9,613 nucleotides of DNA from a bacterium (lineage in GTDB: Bacteria; Actinomycetota; Humimicrobiia; Humimicrobiales; Humimicrobiaceae). Within the stretch, counting starts at the first letter, position 1. The number at the start of each line of letters is the position of its first letter. Positions 1-7,409 of the stretch are shown piece after piece. A program made the translations under genes and the position numbers. The DNA lies in the NCBI GenBank assembly GCA_030611285.1, contig JAUWQC010000026.1, positions 1-9,613 of the forward strand, in the 5' to 3' direction. The notes beneath the pieces are model-generated. The model ran no database searches. It saw only the letters and a program-made list of their open reading frames with translations, and had not been told where the DNA came from.

Positions 1-1
1 A

Positions 2-445
2 GGTGGATTAGCTAAAAAAGTAATAGTAATGGTCTGGCGTGGAGATGGAATCCAAGCCAGCCGGGAAGCTATTGCTCTGGGAAATGATGTTATCTGTAGT
101 CCCAATCCGGTTTGCTATTTAGACTGGAAACAAACTTCTAATGACGATGAAGGAGCTTTTGGGGTTGCAACAATAGGCAAAATATATAATTATAATCCTA
201 TCCCGGGAAATCTGCCGGTAAAAGAAGCCAGACATATAATAGGAGTCCAGGGGAATATATGGACAGAATATATGAAAACTGCCGAAATGGTGGAATATAT
301 GGCATTTCCACGCGCTCTCGCCATTGCTGAAACCGGATGGTCTCAAGATAAAAATGACTGGGACGATTTTGCCAAAAGAGTAAAAGTCCATTTGGAGATT
401 CTTGCTGAAATGGGCATTAATTTCTGCAAGGTTATAGAAAAATAA
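2..445 (+). CDS. Beta-N-acetylhexosaminidase (GH20), C-terminal part
   Basis: This is the 3' end of a gene that begins before the window; 147 codons are visible, reading from base 2, followed by TAA. It matches the second half of the GH20 (beta/alpha)8 barrel. The visible parts are a VIVMVWRGDG strand, then GNDVICSPNPVCYLDW, where the Tyr and Asp of the YLD motif line the sugar pocket. Near the end come GVQGNIWTEY and AFPRALAIAETGWS, the conserved Trp/Glu and 'PR.lAiAE.gWs' blocks. The family removes terminal GlcNAc or GalNAc from chitin fragments, peptidoglycan or glycans by substrate-assisted catalysis. The catalytic Asp-Glu pair should lie upstream and cannot be checked. The protein ends about 35 residues after the barrel motif, with no extra C-terminal module. 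The 233-base gap after it and the change of theme suggest it is not co-transcribed with mfd. Family assignment is firm; substrate is unknown. Confidence 0.9.
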   Translation, partial: GGLAKKVIVMVWRGDGIQASREAIALGNDVICSPNPVCYLDWKQTSNDDEGAFGVATIGKIYNYNPIPGNLPVKEARHIIGVQGNIWTEYMKTAEMVEYMAFPRALAIAETGWSQDKNDWDDFAKRVKVHLEILAEMGINFCKVIEK

Positions 446-678
446 ATATAATTCAGGTAATATTATTGATAGCCTGATGCAGGAGTACCTCTAAGCAGAA
501 AAGATAAATCATATTCTTTTTATTCTTTTGTTTCTCTATTTTTCTTTAAAAATTTTTTTATTGTTCTTGCCTGTCCGCATTTTTTTAATATAATAACCAT
601 TTATGGCTCTAATAAGATATTTTAATTGTTTTCTTATATAATTATTTTAGCAGCGATTATAGAATACCGGGAGAGGAA
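446..678. other. T-rich intergenic region before mfd
   Basis: This 233-base gap holds no supportable gene. It is very T-rich, especially from about 510 to 590. The only hairpin near the end of the hexosaminidase gene is CCTG-ATG-CAGG (474-484), which is short and has no T-run directly after it, so no terminator is called. Tiny ATG frames at 477 and 603 (5 and 12 codons) lack ribosome binding sites. Confidence 0.6.
614..642 (+). promoter_or_regulatory. Weak candidate promoter for mfd operon
   Basis: A perfect -10 hexamer TATAAT lies at 637-642, which would place transcription start near 649, about 30 bases before the mfd ATG. The -35 at 17-base spacing (614-619, AAGATA) matches the consensus at only three of six positions. 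A second TATAAT at 589-594 has TTGCCT (568-573) upstream at a short 15-base spacing. In such AT-rich sequence a perfect -10 can arise by chance, so this is tentative. Confidence 0.3.
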
Positions 679-3600
679 ATGTTTTTAGAAAATTTTACAA
701 GTGAAAAGCAGTGGCAGCAGTTTATAGAAAAATATGAAAGAGCAAATACTGAAGATAAAAAAGGTGAAGTTGGCAGTCTTGATACCTTGATTGCTGACGA
801 GAATATCTGGCCTTTTATAATAAGTGCTTTTTTAAAGTCTTTTTATATACCGGTTCTGGTAATTACATCAACCCTGGAGAGAGCCTGTGAGCTGGAAAAG
901 GAAATAAATTGCACTATTCCAGGGGTTAAAATATTTAATTTTCCCAGCCTTGGAAACAGCATTTTCTATAAAAATAAAATTACTGCTGCAGGAAACCTTA
1001 CAAAAAGACTCAATACCATTAAAAATTTATTGAATATTGACAGCTCCAAATATCCATTTTTAGTTATTGCTACCAGCAATTCCTTGCTAAATTTAATGCC
1101 TGCCTCAAAAGCTGGTAAGCTGGAGAGTATAAAAATATTGACTGGCATTGAATATGATAGGAACCGGTTGATATCCAGATTTACCAACAGTGGTTATGAA
1201 AGGGTAAACAGGGTTTATGATAGAGGGGAATTCAGTGCAAGAGGAGAAGTTGTTGATATTTATGATATAGCCGGCGAGAATCCTACAAGGATTGATTTTT
1301 TTGGAGATGAAGCGGAAAAAATATTTCTTTATGATATTTCAAGCCAGAAGCTGATAAAGAAATTGGATAAAATCTCTATTTTTCCAAATACAAATCCCTG
1401 GAAGATAAAAGAGACAGATAGCGTAAAACCACCTGAAAAGATGGTCTCTTTTATTGATCTGCTCCGGAAGAGTATTCCAAGACTTGCAGTCATATTTTGT
1501 GATCCAATAGAAATTTATCTGAAAATAAGAAGTGATATTGATATTCTTCATAAAGTGTTTGATAGAGACAAAGATATTCTAGCAACTGCGAGCAAAGAAA
1601 TTGCAGACTCCTATCTGGTGAAAAAAGATTTTCTAGAAAAAGAGGATTTTTATTTAAAATTAAATATAGTTTCCACTAAAGAACAGGCCACCGCTAAAAG
1701 TGAATTTAATTTGCAGAGAATAACCAGGCAGAAAAAAAGTTTTGGAAATTCCATTGTTTTTATAAGGAATATAAAAAAAGATTTAAAAAGCGGCAGGAAG
1801 GTTATTATTTCCATTGATGGAAGTAAAAGAAGAAAGAAGATAGAAGAATTATTTTTAGGTAGTTCCATATCCTATAACTATTTAAGAGATGGAGTTGAAG
1901 TTAAATATAATTTACTCGGGGCAGGTGTTGTCAGTATCTCGAACAGCAGGTTATACAGGGGTTACCAGTCCAAAGATGTTTCATTGTATGGGGAACTGGA
2001 TATTTATGACCAAATGCAGTATCAGATCTCTAAAAAAAAGATTTCTACGGGTAGTGAGATTGAGTATTTTAAGCCCGGGGAATATATAGTTCATAAAAAC
2101 CATGGTATTGGAAAATATATTGATATTATCTCAAAGCAGATTGGCGATTATAAAAGGGAATATTTTTTTATAGAATATGCAAATAATGATAAGCTATATA
2201 TTCTAACCTGGCAGGCTGACCGCATTAGTAAATATATTGGGGCAAAAAAACCGGTAGTAACTTCTCTTAGTTCTAAACATTGGGATAGTCTTAAAAGAAG
2301 GGTCAGGAGATCTGTCCATAAGTTTGCTATTGACCTTGCTAAATTATATGCTGAGAGAAATTCTGCCAGTGGTTATGCATTTCCTGCTGATAGCCCCTGG
2401 CAAAAGGAGATAGAAGATTTATTTCCGTTTAAGGAGACCCCTGATCAAATTAAAGCCATAAATTATGTAAAGAATGCAATGCGCAAACCTAAGCCAATGG
2501 ACATTCTGGTAATTGGAGATGTAGGATTCGGCAAAACTGAGGTTGCTGTAAGGGCAGCTTTCAAGGTAATAGAAAATGGGAAACAGGTTCTGATGCTGGT
2601 TCCGACCACCATTCTTGCTGATCAGCATTACCAGACTTTCAGCGAGCGGTATGAAAACTACCCTGTCATTTTAGAAGTCTTAAGCAGATTTAGATCAAGA
2701 AAAAAACAAAAAGACATAGTGAAAGATTTTAATGATGGCAAAATAGATATGATAATTGGAACTCATCGTATCCTCCAGGAAGATATAAGGCCTAAAGACC
2801 TGGGTCTTATAATTGTAGATGAAGAACAGAAGTTTGGAGTCGGAAGCAAGGAAAAGATAAAGTTGTTAAAAACTGAAGTGGATGTACTGACCTTAAGCGC
2901 TACTCCTATTCCCAGGACACTGTATATGTCTCTTACAGGAGTCAGGGATATTGTATTAATTGAAACTCATCCGGAGGGTAGGAACCCAATAGAAACTTTT
3001 GTGGGTGAGATTGACTATCAGGTTGTAAGAAGAGCTATAGAGAGGGAACTGGCCAGGGCAGGGCAGGTATATTATGTATACAATAGAATATCCGGTATAG
3101 AAAATAAGAAAATCCAGCTGCAGCAATTAGTCCCGGAAGCAAGAGTTGCTCTGACTCATGGCCGGATGGACGGCAGCAGGATAGAAGAAATAATGAGTGA
3201 TTTTGTAAATAAAAAATACGATATACTGCTGACCACTTCAATAATAGAGTCCGGAATGGATATTGGAAATGTAAATACATTAATAGTTGAAAATTCACAT
3301 CTGTTTGGATTATCTCAGCTGTATCAATTGAGGGGCAGGGTGGGTAGGTCTTATGAGAGAGCTTATTCTTATTTATTCTATCCCGGCAGGGGAAATCTAA
3401 GTCTTCCTGCATTTCAAAGGCTTAAGACTTTGACAGAATATACCGACCTTGGTTCAGGATACAATATAGCAATGAGAGACCTGGAAATAAGAGGAGCAGG
3501 GGAAATATTAGGTCCAAGGCAGCATGGTCACATAAATAGTGTGGGTTTTGATATGTACTGTCAGATAGTAAAAGAAGAGATTGAAAAACTTAAAGGTAAA

Positions 3601-4047
3601 AAGATTGAAGAGGATATTAATATTCAAATTGATCTGCCAGTAAGTGCCTATATCCCAAAAAGTTATATTGAAAGTGAAAGAGACAGAGTTAATATTTATA
3701 AGATACTGGGAAATGCAAAAAGTCTTAGTGAAATAGACCAGGTCAAGAAGGGCATGAACTTGCGGTATAAAAAAGCGCCACTGGTGGTAGATAATCTTGT
3801 AAATATAGCTAAATTAAAATATTTACTCAGGAAAGCAAAGATAGAAAAGCTCGTTTTCTCTGATGAGAAGGGAATTTACTTGAAAAAAGTGGATATGTCT
3901 CAGAGCAGGGCCGGTGAAATGAATAGAAAGAATAAGAACCTGTCATACGAACCGGTTTCCAAAAGAATAATAATAAAAAAAGTTAGTAAAAACATTGATT
4001 TAAATTTAGTCTTAGGGAGCCTAAATGATATAATGAGTTTCATATAA
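679..4047 (+). CDS. mfd: Transcription-repair coupling factor Mfd
   Basis: ATP-dependent DNA translocase that displaces RNA polymerase stalled at lesions and hands the site to UvrA. At 1122 residues it is full length (E. coli 1148). An N-terminal UvrB-like module includes GYERV (172-176) and GEFSARG (183-189), equivalent to the UvrA-contacting region. The RNA-polymerase-interacting (CarD-like) domain spans roughly 460-530. The translocase core has Walker A GDVGFGKT (613-620), VPTTILA (from 641), motif II DEEQ (714-717), SATPIPRT (740-747) and motif VI QLRGRVGRS (883-891). A RecG-like TRG motif covers about 933-958 (RDLEIRGAGEILG...), and a C-terminal TRCF domain follows. DEEQ rather than E. 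coli DEEH is common in Gram-positive Mfd. The ATG is preceded by a purine-rich GGGAGAGG (669-676). It heads a run in which prsA starts 28 bases later with no terminator between. No motif is missing. Confidence 0.98.
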   Translation: MFLENFTSEKQWQQFIEKYERANTEDKKGEVGSLDTLIADENIWPFIISAFLKSFYIPVLVITSTLERACELEKEINCTIPGVKIFNFPSLGNSIFYKNKITAAGNLTKRLNTIKNLLNIDSSKYPFLVIATSNSLLNLMPASKAGKLESIKILTGIEYDRNRLISRFTNSGYERVNRVYDRGEFSARGEVVDIYDIAGENPTRIDFFGDEAEKIFLYDISSQKLIKKLDKISIFPNTNPWKIKETDSVKPPEKMVSFIDLLRKSIPRLAVIFCDPIEIYLKIRSDIDILHKVFDRDKDILATASKEIADSYLVKKDFLEKEDFYLKLNIVSTKEQATAKSEFNLQRITRQKKSFGNSIVFIRNIKKDLKSGRKVIISIDGSKRRKKIEELFLGSSISYNYLRDGVEVKYNLLGAGVVSISNSRLYRGYQSKDVSLYGELDIYDQMQYQISKKKISTGSEIEYFKPGEYIVHKNHGIGKYIDIISKQIGDYKREYFFIEYANNDKLYILTWQADRISKYIGAKKPVVTSLSSKHWDSLKRRVRRSVHKFAIDLAKLYAERNSASGYAFPADSPWQKEIEDLFPFKETPDQIKAINYVKNAMRKPKPMDILVIGDVGFGKTEVAVRAAFKVIENGKQVLMLVPTTILADQHYQTFSERYENYPVILEVLSRFRSRKKQKDIVKDFNDGKIDMIIGTHRILQEDIRPKDLGLIIVDEEQKFGVGSKEKIKLLKTEVDVLTLSATPIPRTLYMSLTGVRDIVLIETHPEGRNPIETFVGEIDYQVVRRAIERELARAGQVYYVYNRISGIENKKIQLQQLVPEARVALTHGRMDGSRIEEIMSDFVNKKYDILLTTSIIESGMDIGNVNTLIVENSHLFGLSQLYQLRGRVGRSYERAYSYLFYPGRGNLSLPAFQRLKTLTEYTDLGSGYNIAMRDLEIRGAGEILGPRQHGHINSVGFDMYCQIVKEEIEKLKGKKIEEDINIQIDLPVSAYIPKSYIESERDRVNIYKILGNAKSLSEIDQVKKGMNLRYKKAPLVVDNLVNIAKLKYLLRKAKIEKLVFSDEKGIYLKKVDMSQSRAGEMNRKNKNLSYEPVSKRIIIKKVSKNIDLNLVLGSLNDIMSFI

Positions 4048-4063
4048 TATTCAATAAAGGGAA

Positions 4064-4070
4064 AGAAGGT
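4064..4070 (+). promoter_or_regulatory. Ribosome binding site supporting a TTG start
   Basis: AGAAGGT lies 5 bases before the TTG at 4076. It decides the start of the foldase gene, because the next in-frame ATG (codon 10) has no such site. Starting there would also remove the Lys-Arg n-region of the signal peptide. Confidence 0.65.
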
Positions 4071-4075
4071 AAAGA

Positions 4076-5098
4076 TTGAAGAGAAGCGTTATCTGTATAA
4101 TTATGCTATTGATTTTCGTTTTTGTTTTTTTGTTTACTGGCTGCAGCAAGACAGCAGCCAGGGTGGATGGAATAGAAATAAAGCAAAAGGAAGTCGATAC
4201 TTATATTAATTTTATAAAAAAGCAAAGCGCGGATGGGCAGTTAGCTCAAAATGAAGAGGAGTTAAAAACTCTGGAAGCCAGTATAATTGATTCTCTCATT
4301 GTTACAAAACTTCTTGAAAAGTACGCAGAGGAAAATAATATTACTGTAAACAGTGAGGAAGTTGATAAACAGATTAAATCGATAATTGATTCTTATTCCT
4401 CGGAAGAAGATTTTAAGAAGGGTTTAAAGGATATGGGCATAGATAGAAAATTTCTTGAAGATTACTTCAGGAGCCTTATGCTCGGAAGTGAAATTTTTGA
4501 CGTAGTTACTGCGGATGTAATTGTTACCGACCAGGAGATAAAACAATATTATGATGATAATAAAAAAACATTATTTGTAGTTCCAGCCAGGGTTAAAGCA
4601 AGCCATATCCTGGCTATATTTCCATGGGTAGAAGATAATTCTGAAGAGACTGAAGAGACTGAGGAGGGAAGGAAAGAAGCTCTAGAAAAAATAAAAATGG
4701 TGGAAGATAAATTAAAAAATGGCGGAGATTTTGAAGATCTGGCCCGGCAGTATTCAGATGATAGTGCAAGCGCGGCCAGTGGGGGAGATCTAGGTTATAT
4801 AAGCAAAGGACAGATGATTGAGGAATTTGAAGAAGCATTATTCTCTCTGGATGTGGTGGAAGTAAGTGGTATTGTCGAGACCGACTACGGATTTCATATT
4901 ATAAAAGTTTATGACTGCGAGGAAGAATATATTCAGAAATTTGATGAAGTTGAAGAATCCATAAACGCATACCTGCTGAATTTATATAAGACGAGTAAAT
5001 GGGAGAATTTTATTTTTTCACTAATAGAAGAAGTTAATATTGAATATTTCACAGATGTGGAAGGGACACTAAACAGTACTGAAGAGGAAAGCGAATGA
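4076..5098 (+). CDS. prsA: PrsA-like lipoprotein peptidyl-prolyl isomerase
   Basis: Extracytoplasmic parvulin-type foldase of 340 residues that helps exported proteins fold. The start is TTG, backed by AGAAGGT upstream and by a proper signal peptide: KR, a hydrophobic stretch of about 18 residues, then FTGC with Cys23 as the predicted lipidation site. Phe at -3 of this lipobox is less usual than Leu. Residues 24-165 form a charged SurA/PrsA-like helical region. The PpiC domain runs from VPARVKASHIL (169-179) to YGFHIIKV (271-278), with both conserved parvulin histidines (177, 274) and GGDLG (236-240). The first domain loop carries an acidic insert made of SEE-TEE-TEE (189-197). The protein is acidic overall and ends in a Glu-rich tail. 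It lies between mfd and mazG and its stop overlaps the mazG start. A SurA-type name is possible, but the lipobox favours PrsA-like. Confidence 0.9.
   Translation: MKRSVICIIMLLIFVFVFLFTGCSKTAARVDGIEIKQKEVDTYINFIKKQSADGQLAQNEEELKTLEASIIDSLIVTKLLEKYAEENNITVNSEEVDKQIKSIIDSYSSEEDFKKGLKDMGIDRKFLEDYFRSLMLGSEIFDVVTADVIVTDQEIKQYYDDNKKTLFVVPARVKASHILAIFPWVEDNSEETEETEEGRKEALEKIKMVEDKLKNGGDFEDLARQYSDDSASAASGGDLGYISKGQMIEEFEEALFSLDVVEVSGIVETDYGFHIIKVYDCEEEYIQKFDEVEESINAYLLNLYKTSKWENFIFSLIEEVNIEYFTDVEGTLNSTEEESE
4641..4667 (+). repeat. Three 9-bp tandem units in the foldase gene
   Basis: CTGAAGAGA occurs twice in a row and is followed by CTGAGGAGG, a third copy with two changes. The units keep the reading frame and encode the acidic SEE-TEE-TEE insert in a loop of the PpiC domain. 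A 9-base unit can gain or lose copies without a frameshift. Confidence 0.75.
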
Positions 5099-5934
5099 AA
5101 TTCCAACTAAATAGCAGAGATTTGGAAAAAATAGACAAAATCAATGACAGCAGCAAACTATTTGCTATACTGGTGGATATAATGAGAAAGCTCAGATCGC
5201 CTGATGGTTGTATATGGGACAGAGAGCAAAACCATAAGACTATCAAGAGGAATTTAATTGAAGAAACTTATGAGGTTGTTGAGAGTATTGAGAATGATGA
5301 TTATAAGGGACTTAAAGAAGAGTTAGGTGACCTGCTGCTTCAAATAGTTTTTCACAGCCAGATTGCAGCTGAAAATAAAAAGTTTAATATAAGTGAAGTA
5401 CTGCGAAGCATTATAAAGAAGTTGATAAGAAGGCATCCTCACGTTTTTCAGGGAATGACTTTGAGCAGCAGCGATGAGATATTGGCAAACTGGGAGGCTA
5501 TCAAGAAAAAAGAGAGAAAAGAGAAATTTAAAAAGCCTGGTTCAATTTTTAGAGGAATCCCAAGGTCCCTGCCGTCTCTCCATTATGCTTCTGAAATTCA
5601 AAATAGAGCTTCGAGATTGGGTTTTGACTGGAATAAGGCAATTGATATATTTGACAAAATAAAAGAAGAGCTGACTGAACTTGAAAAAGAAGTAAGGGAA
5701 GGCAGAAAAAGCCGGGTATTTGATGAAATAGGAGATGTCCTTTTTAGTATAATAAATTTCAGCAGGCGTTTAGGCGTAGATTGTGAAGAAAGCCTGTATG
5801 AAGTAAGTAAAAAATTTGTAAGAAGATTTGATTTTATGGAGAAATATGCTGATGAAAATAATCTGGATTTTAAAAAACTGCCGCTGAAAGAAAAAGACAA
5901 ATTATGGGAAATTGCAAAAGGAGAGCTGCCGTGA
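5095..5934 (+). CDS. mazG: Nucleoside triphosphate pyrophosphohydrolase MazG
   Basis: Cytoplasmic all-alpha NTP pyrophosphohydrolase that cleaves NTPs or dNTPs to the monophosphate and pyrophosphate, serving as house-cleaning for non-canonical nucleotides. At 279 residues it is a two-domain MazG close to the E. coli protein (263), with about 15 extra N-terminal residues. Domain 1 has CIWDREQ, EETYE (56-60) and ELGD (76-79), then RRHPHVFQG. A linker with GIPRSLPSL leads to domain 2, which has NRASRLGFDW, EELTE (191-195) and DEIGD (210-214). Both domains retain the full EExxE...ExxD metal-binding pattern. The SAM-methylase domain fused to MazG in B. subtilis YabN is absent. The ATG overlaps the foldase stop as ATGA, with GAGG (5084-5087) 7 bases upstream, so translation is probably coupled. 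Its 3' end overlaps pyk. Proximity to mfd is a known arrangement in low-GC Gram-positives. Confidence 0.97.
   Translation: MKFQLNSRDLEKIDKINDSSKLFAILVDIMRKLRSPDGCIWDREQNHKTIKRNLIEETYEVVESIENDDYKGLKEELGDLLLQIVFHSQIAAENKKFNISEVLRSIIKKLIRRHPHVFQGMTLSSSDEILANWEAIKKKERKEKFKKPGSIFRGIPRSLPSLHYASEIQNRASRLGFDWNKAIDIFDKIKEELTELEKEVREGRKSRVFDEIGDVLFSIINFSRRLGVDCEESLYEVSKKFVRRFDFMEKYADENNLDFKKLPLKEKDKLWEIAKGELP
5917..5923 (+). promoter_or_regulatory. Ribosome binding site fixing the pyk GTG start
   Basis: AAAGGAG lies 7 bases before the GTG at 5931, inside the last codons of mazG. An upstream in-frame ATG at 5904 lacks such a site and would add nine residues not seen in pyruvate kinases. Confidence 0.8.
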
Positions 5935-7382
5935 GAAAGACCAAAATAATTTGTACTATTGGACCTGCCAGTAAAGAAGAAAGTATTTTAAGAAAGCTAA
6001 TAACCGGGGGGATGGACATAGCCCGGGTAAATACTTCTCATAGTGACTCCGAAGAGGTTATAGAAATAGTGGAAAAAATCAGAAGGGTTTCACAGGAATT
6101 TAAAAGAAACACAGCAATAATACTGGACCTGCAGGGCCCTAAAATCAGGGTCAGTGATTTAAAAAATAAGATAAGACTGAAAAGAAAACAAAAAGTTATT
6201 TTTACTGTAGCCAATGATTATGATTCAAGTCACTCCGGTATAAATAACATAATTAAGGTTACTTATGATAAATTTATTGAAGATATTAAAAAGGGCAGCC
6301 GTATTTATATCGATGATGGTTTGATCGAGTGCAAAGTGCTGGATATTAATATACCCAAAAAGTCAGCTGTTTGCGAAGTTATAACCGGTGGACTGCTGAG
6401 TTCTAATAAGGGAATTAATCTTCCAGGTGTATCTATAAGTGCGGCTTCGGTTACTAAAAAGGATCTGGAATTTTTAAATCTTGGTTTAAAACTGAAAGTA
6501 GACTTCATAGCCCTATCTTTTGTGAGAAATTCTTATGATATAGAAAAAATCAAAAGAGTAATAAGCGATAAGAAAAGTCATGCAATGGTTATTGCAAAGA
6601 TTGAAAAACATGAAGCAGTTGAAAACTTTGACAGTATTTTAAAGTCAGCGGACGCTGTTATGGTAGCCAGAGGTGATCTGGGAATTGAAATGGATCCGGA
6701 AGAAATCCCCTATATCCAGAAAAGGATTATAAAGAAAGCCAATATATCAGGTAAGCCTGTAATCACTGCTACACAAATGCTGGATTCTATGATGAGAAAT
6801 CCCAGGCCTACAAGAGCTGAAGTAAGTGATGTGGCAAATGCAATTATAGATGGTTCGGATTCGGTTATGCTTTCCGGGGAAACTGCGATCGGCAAGTATC
6901 CTCTGGAATCCTTAAAAATGATGGTTAAAATAATAAATAAAACCGAAACTTCTCTGGATTATGATGTCATTTTACGGAATAATGCTATCCTGAGAAAGAA
7001 ATTAAAGATTGACCGTAAAACTATTACAGAAGCCATAAGCTTTGCTTCTTGCGAAATTGCCAATATGCTGAATGCGAAAGCTATTATTTCTTCAACCGAG
7101 TCTGGACACACAGCCAGGCAGGTTTCCAAAAACAGGCCCAGGAGCATGATAATTGGCACCAGTCACAACCAATGGGTAGTAAGACAGTTGATGATAAGCC
7201 GGGGGGTTATTCCGGTAAGAATGAAATTTACTAAAAATATTGATATGATGATTGATGAATCTATAAATGTTTCGAAGAAACTTAAATATATAAATACAGG
7301 TGATAGAGTGGTTATTACTGCAGGGGTTTTAGTAAATAAACCGGGCAGCACAAATCTTATAAATGTAAAAGAGGTGGAATAA
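5931..7382 (+). CDS. pyk: Pyruvate kinase
   Basis: Final ATP-yielding step of glycolysis: phosphoenolpyruvate plus ADP gives pyruvate plus ATP, in the cytoplasm, normally as a homotetramer. The GTG start gives 483 residues beginning MRKTKIICTIGPAS, the family's standard N-terminus. Visible motifs are ARVNTSHS with Arg32 and Asn34, DLQGPKIRV (66-74), the B-domain lid after about residue 75, catalytic Lys223 in IAKIE, MVARGDLGIE (244-253) and ATQMLDSM (280-287). A C-terminal regulatory domain runs from about 345 to 483. The extra PEP-utiliser-like C-terminal domain of many Bacillus enzymes is missing. Lys71 in GPKIR replaces the Glu of K+-dependent enzymes, as in E. coli PykA, so K+ independence is predicted. 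The Gly that usually ends the NxSHG motif is Ser38. The start overlaps the mazG stop as GTGA, so it is probably the last gene of the mfd operon. Confidence 0.97.
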   Translation: MRKTKIICTIGPASKEESILRKLITGGMDIARVNTSHSDSEEVIEIVEKIRRVSQEFKRNTAIILDLQGPKIRVSDLKNKIRLKRKQKVIFTVANDYDSSHSGINNIIKVTYDKFIEDIKKGSRIYIDDGLIECKVLDINIPKKSAVCEVITGGLLSSNKGINLPGVSISAASVTKKDLEFLNLGLKLKVDFIALSFVRNSYDIEKIKRVISDKKSHAMVIAKIEKHEAVENFDSILKSADAVMVARGDLGIEMDPEEIPYIQKRIIKKANISGKPVITATQMLDSMMRNPRPTRAEVSDVANAIIDGSDSVMLSGETAIGKYPLESLKMMVKIINKTETSLDYDVILRNNAILRKKLKIDRKTITEAISFASCEIANMLNAKAIISSTESGHTARQVSKNRPRSMIIGTSHNQWVVRQLMISRGVIPVRMKFTKNIDMMIDESINVSKKLKYINTGDRVVITAGVLVNKPGSTNLINVKEVE

Positions 7383-7409
7383 GTTATAATCCGGTATGGC
7401 TTCTAAAGT

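Noticed and set aside
474..484. Hairpin CCTG-ATG-CAGG as a terminator of the hexosaminidase gene
   Set aside because: Four pairs only, and no T-run directly follows.
603..641. 12-codon leader peptide before mfd
   Set aside because: No ribosome binding site, no regulatory codon run and no attenuator hairpin.
3035..3412. 125-codon minus-strand open frame inside mfd
   Set aside because: It is antisense to conserved Mfd helicase motifs and has no recognisable domain.
4103..4105. In-frame ATG (codon 10) as the foldase start
   Set aside because: It lacks a ribosome binding site and would remove the positive n-region of the signal peptide.
5904..5930. Upstream ATG as the pyk start
   Set aside because: It lies deep in mazG without a ribosome binding site and adds nine residues foreign to the family; the GTG at 5931 has AAAGGAG at ideal spacing and yields the standard N-terminus.
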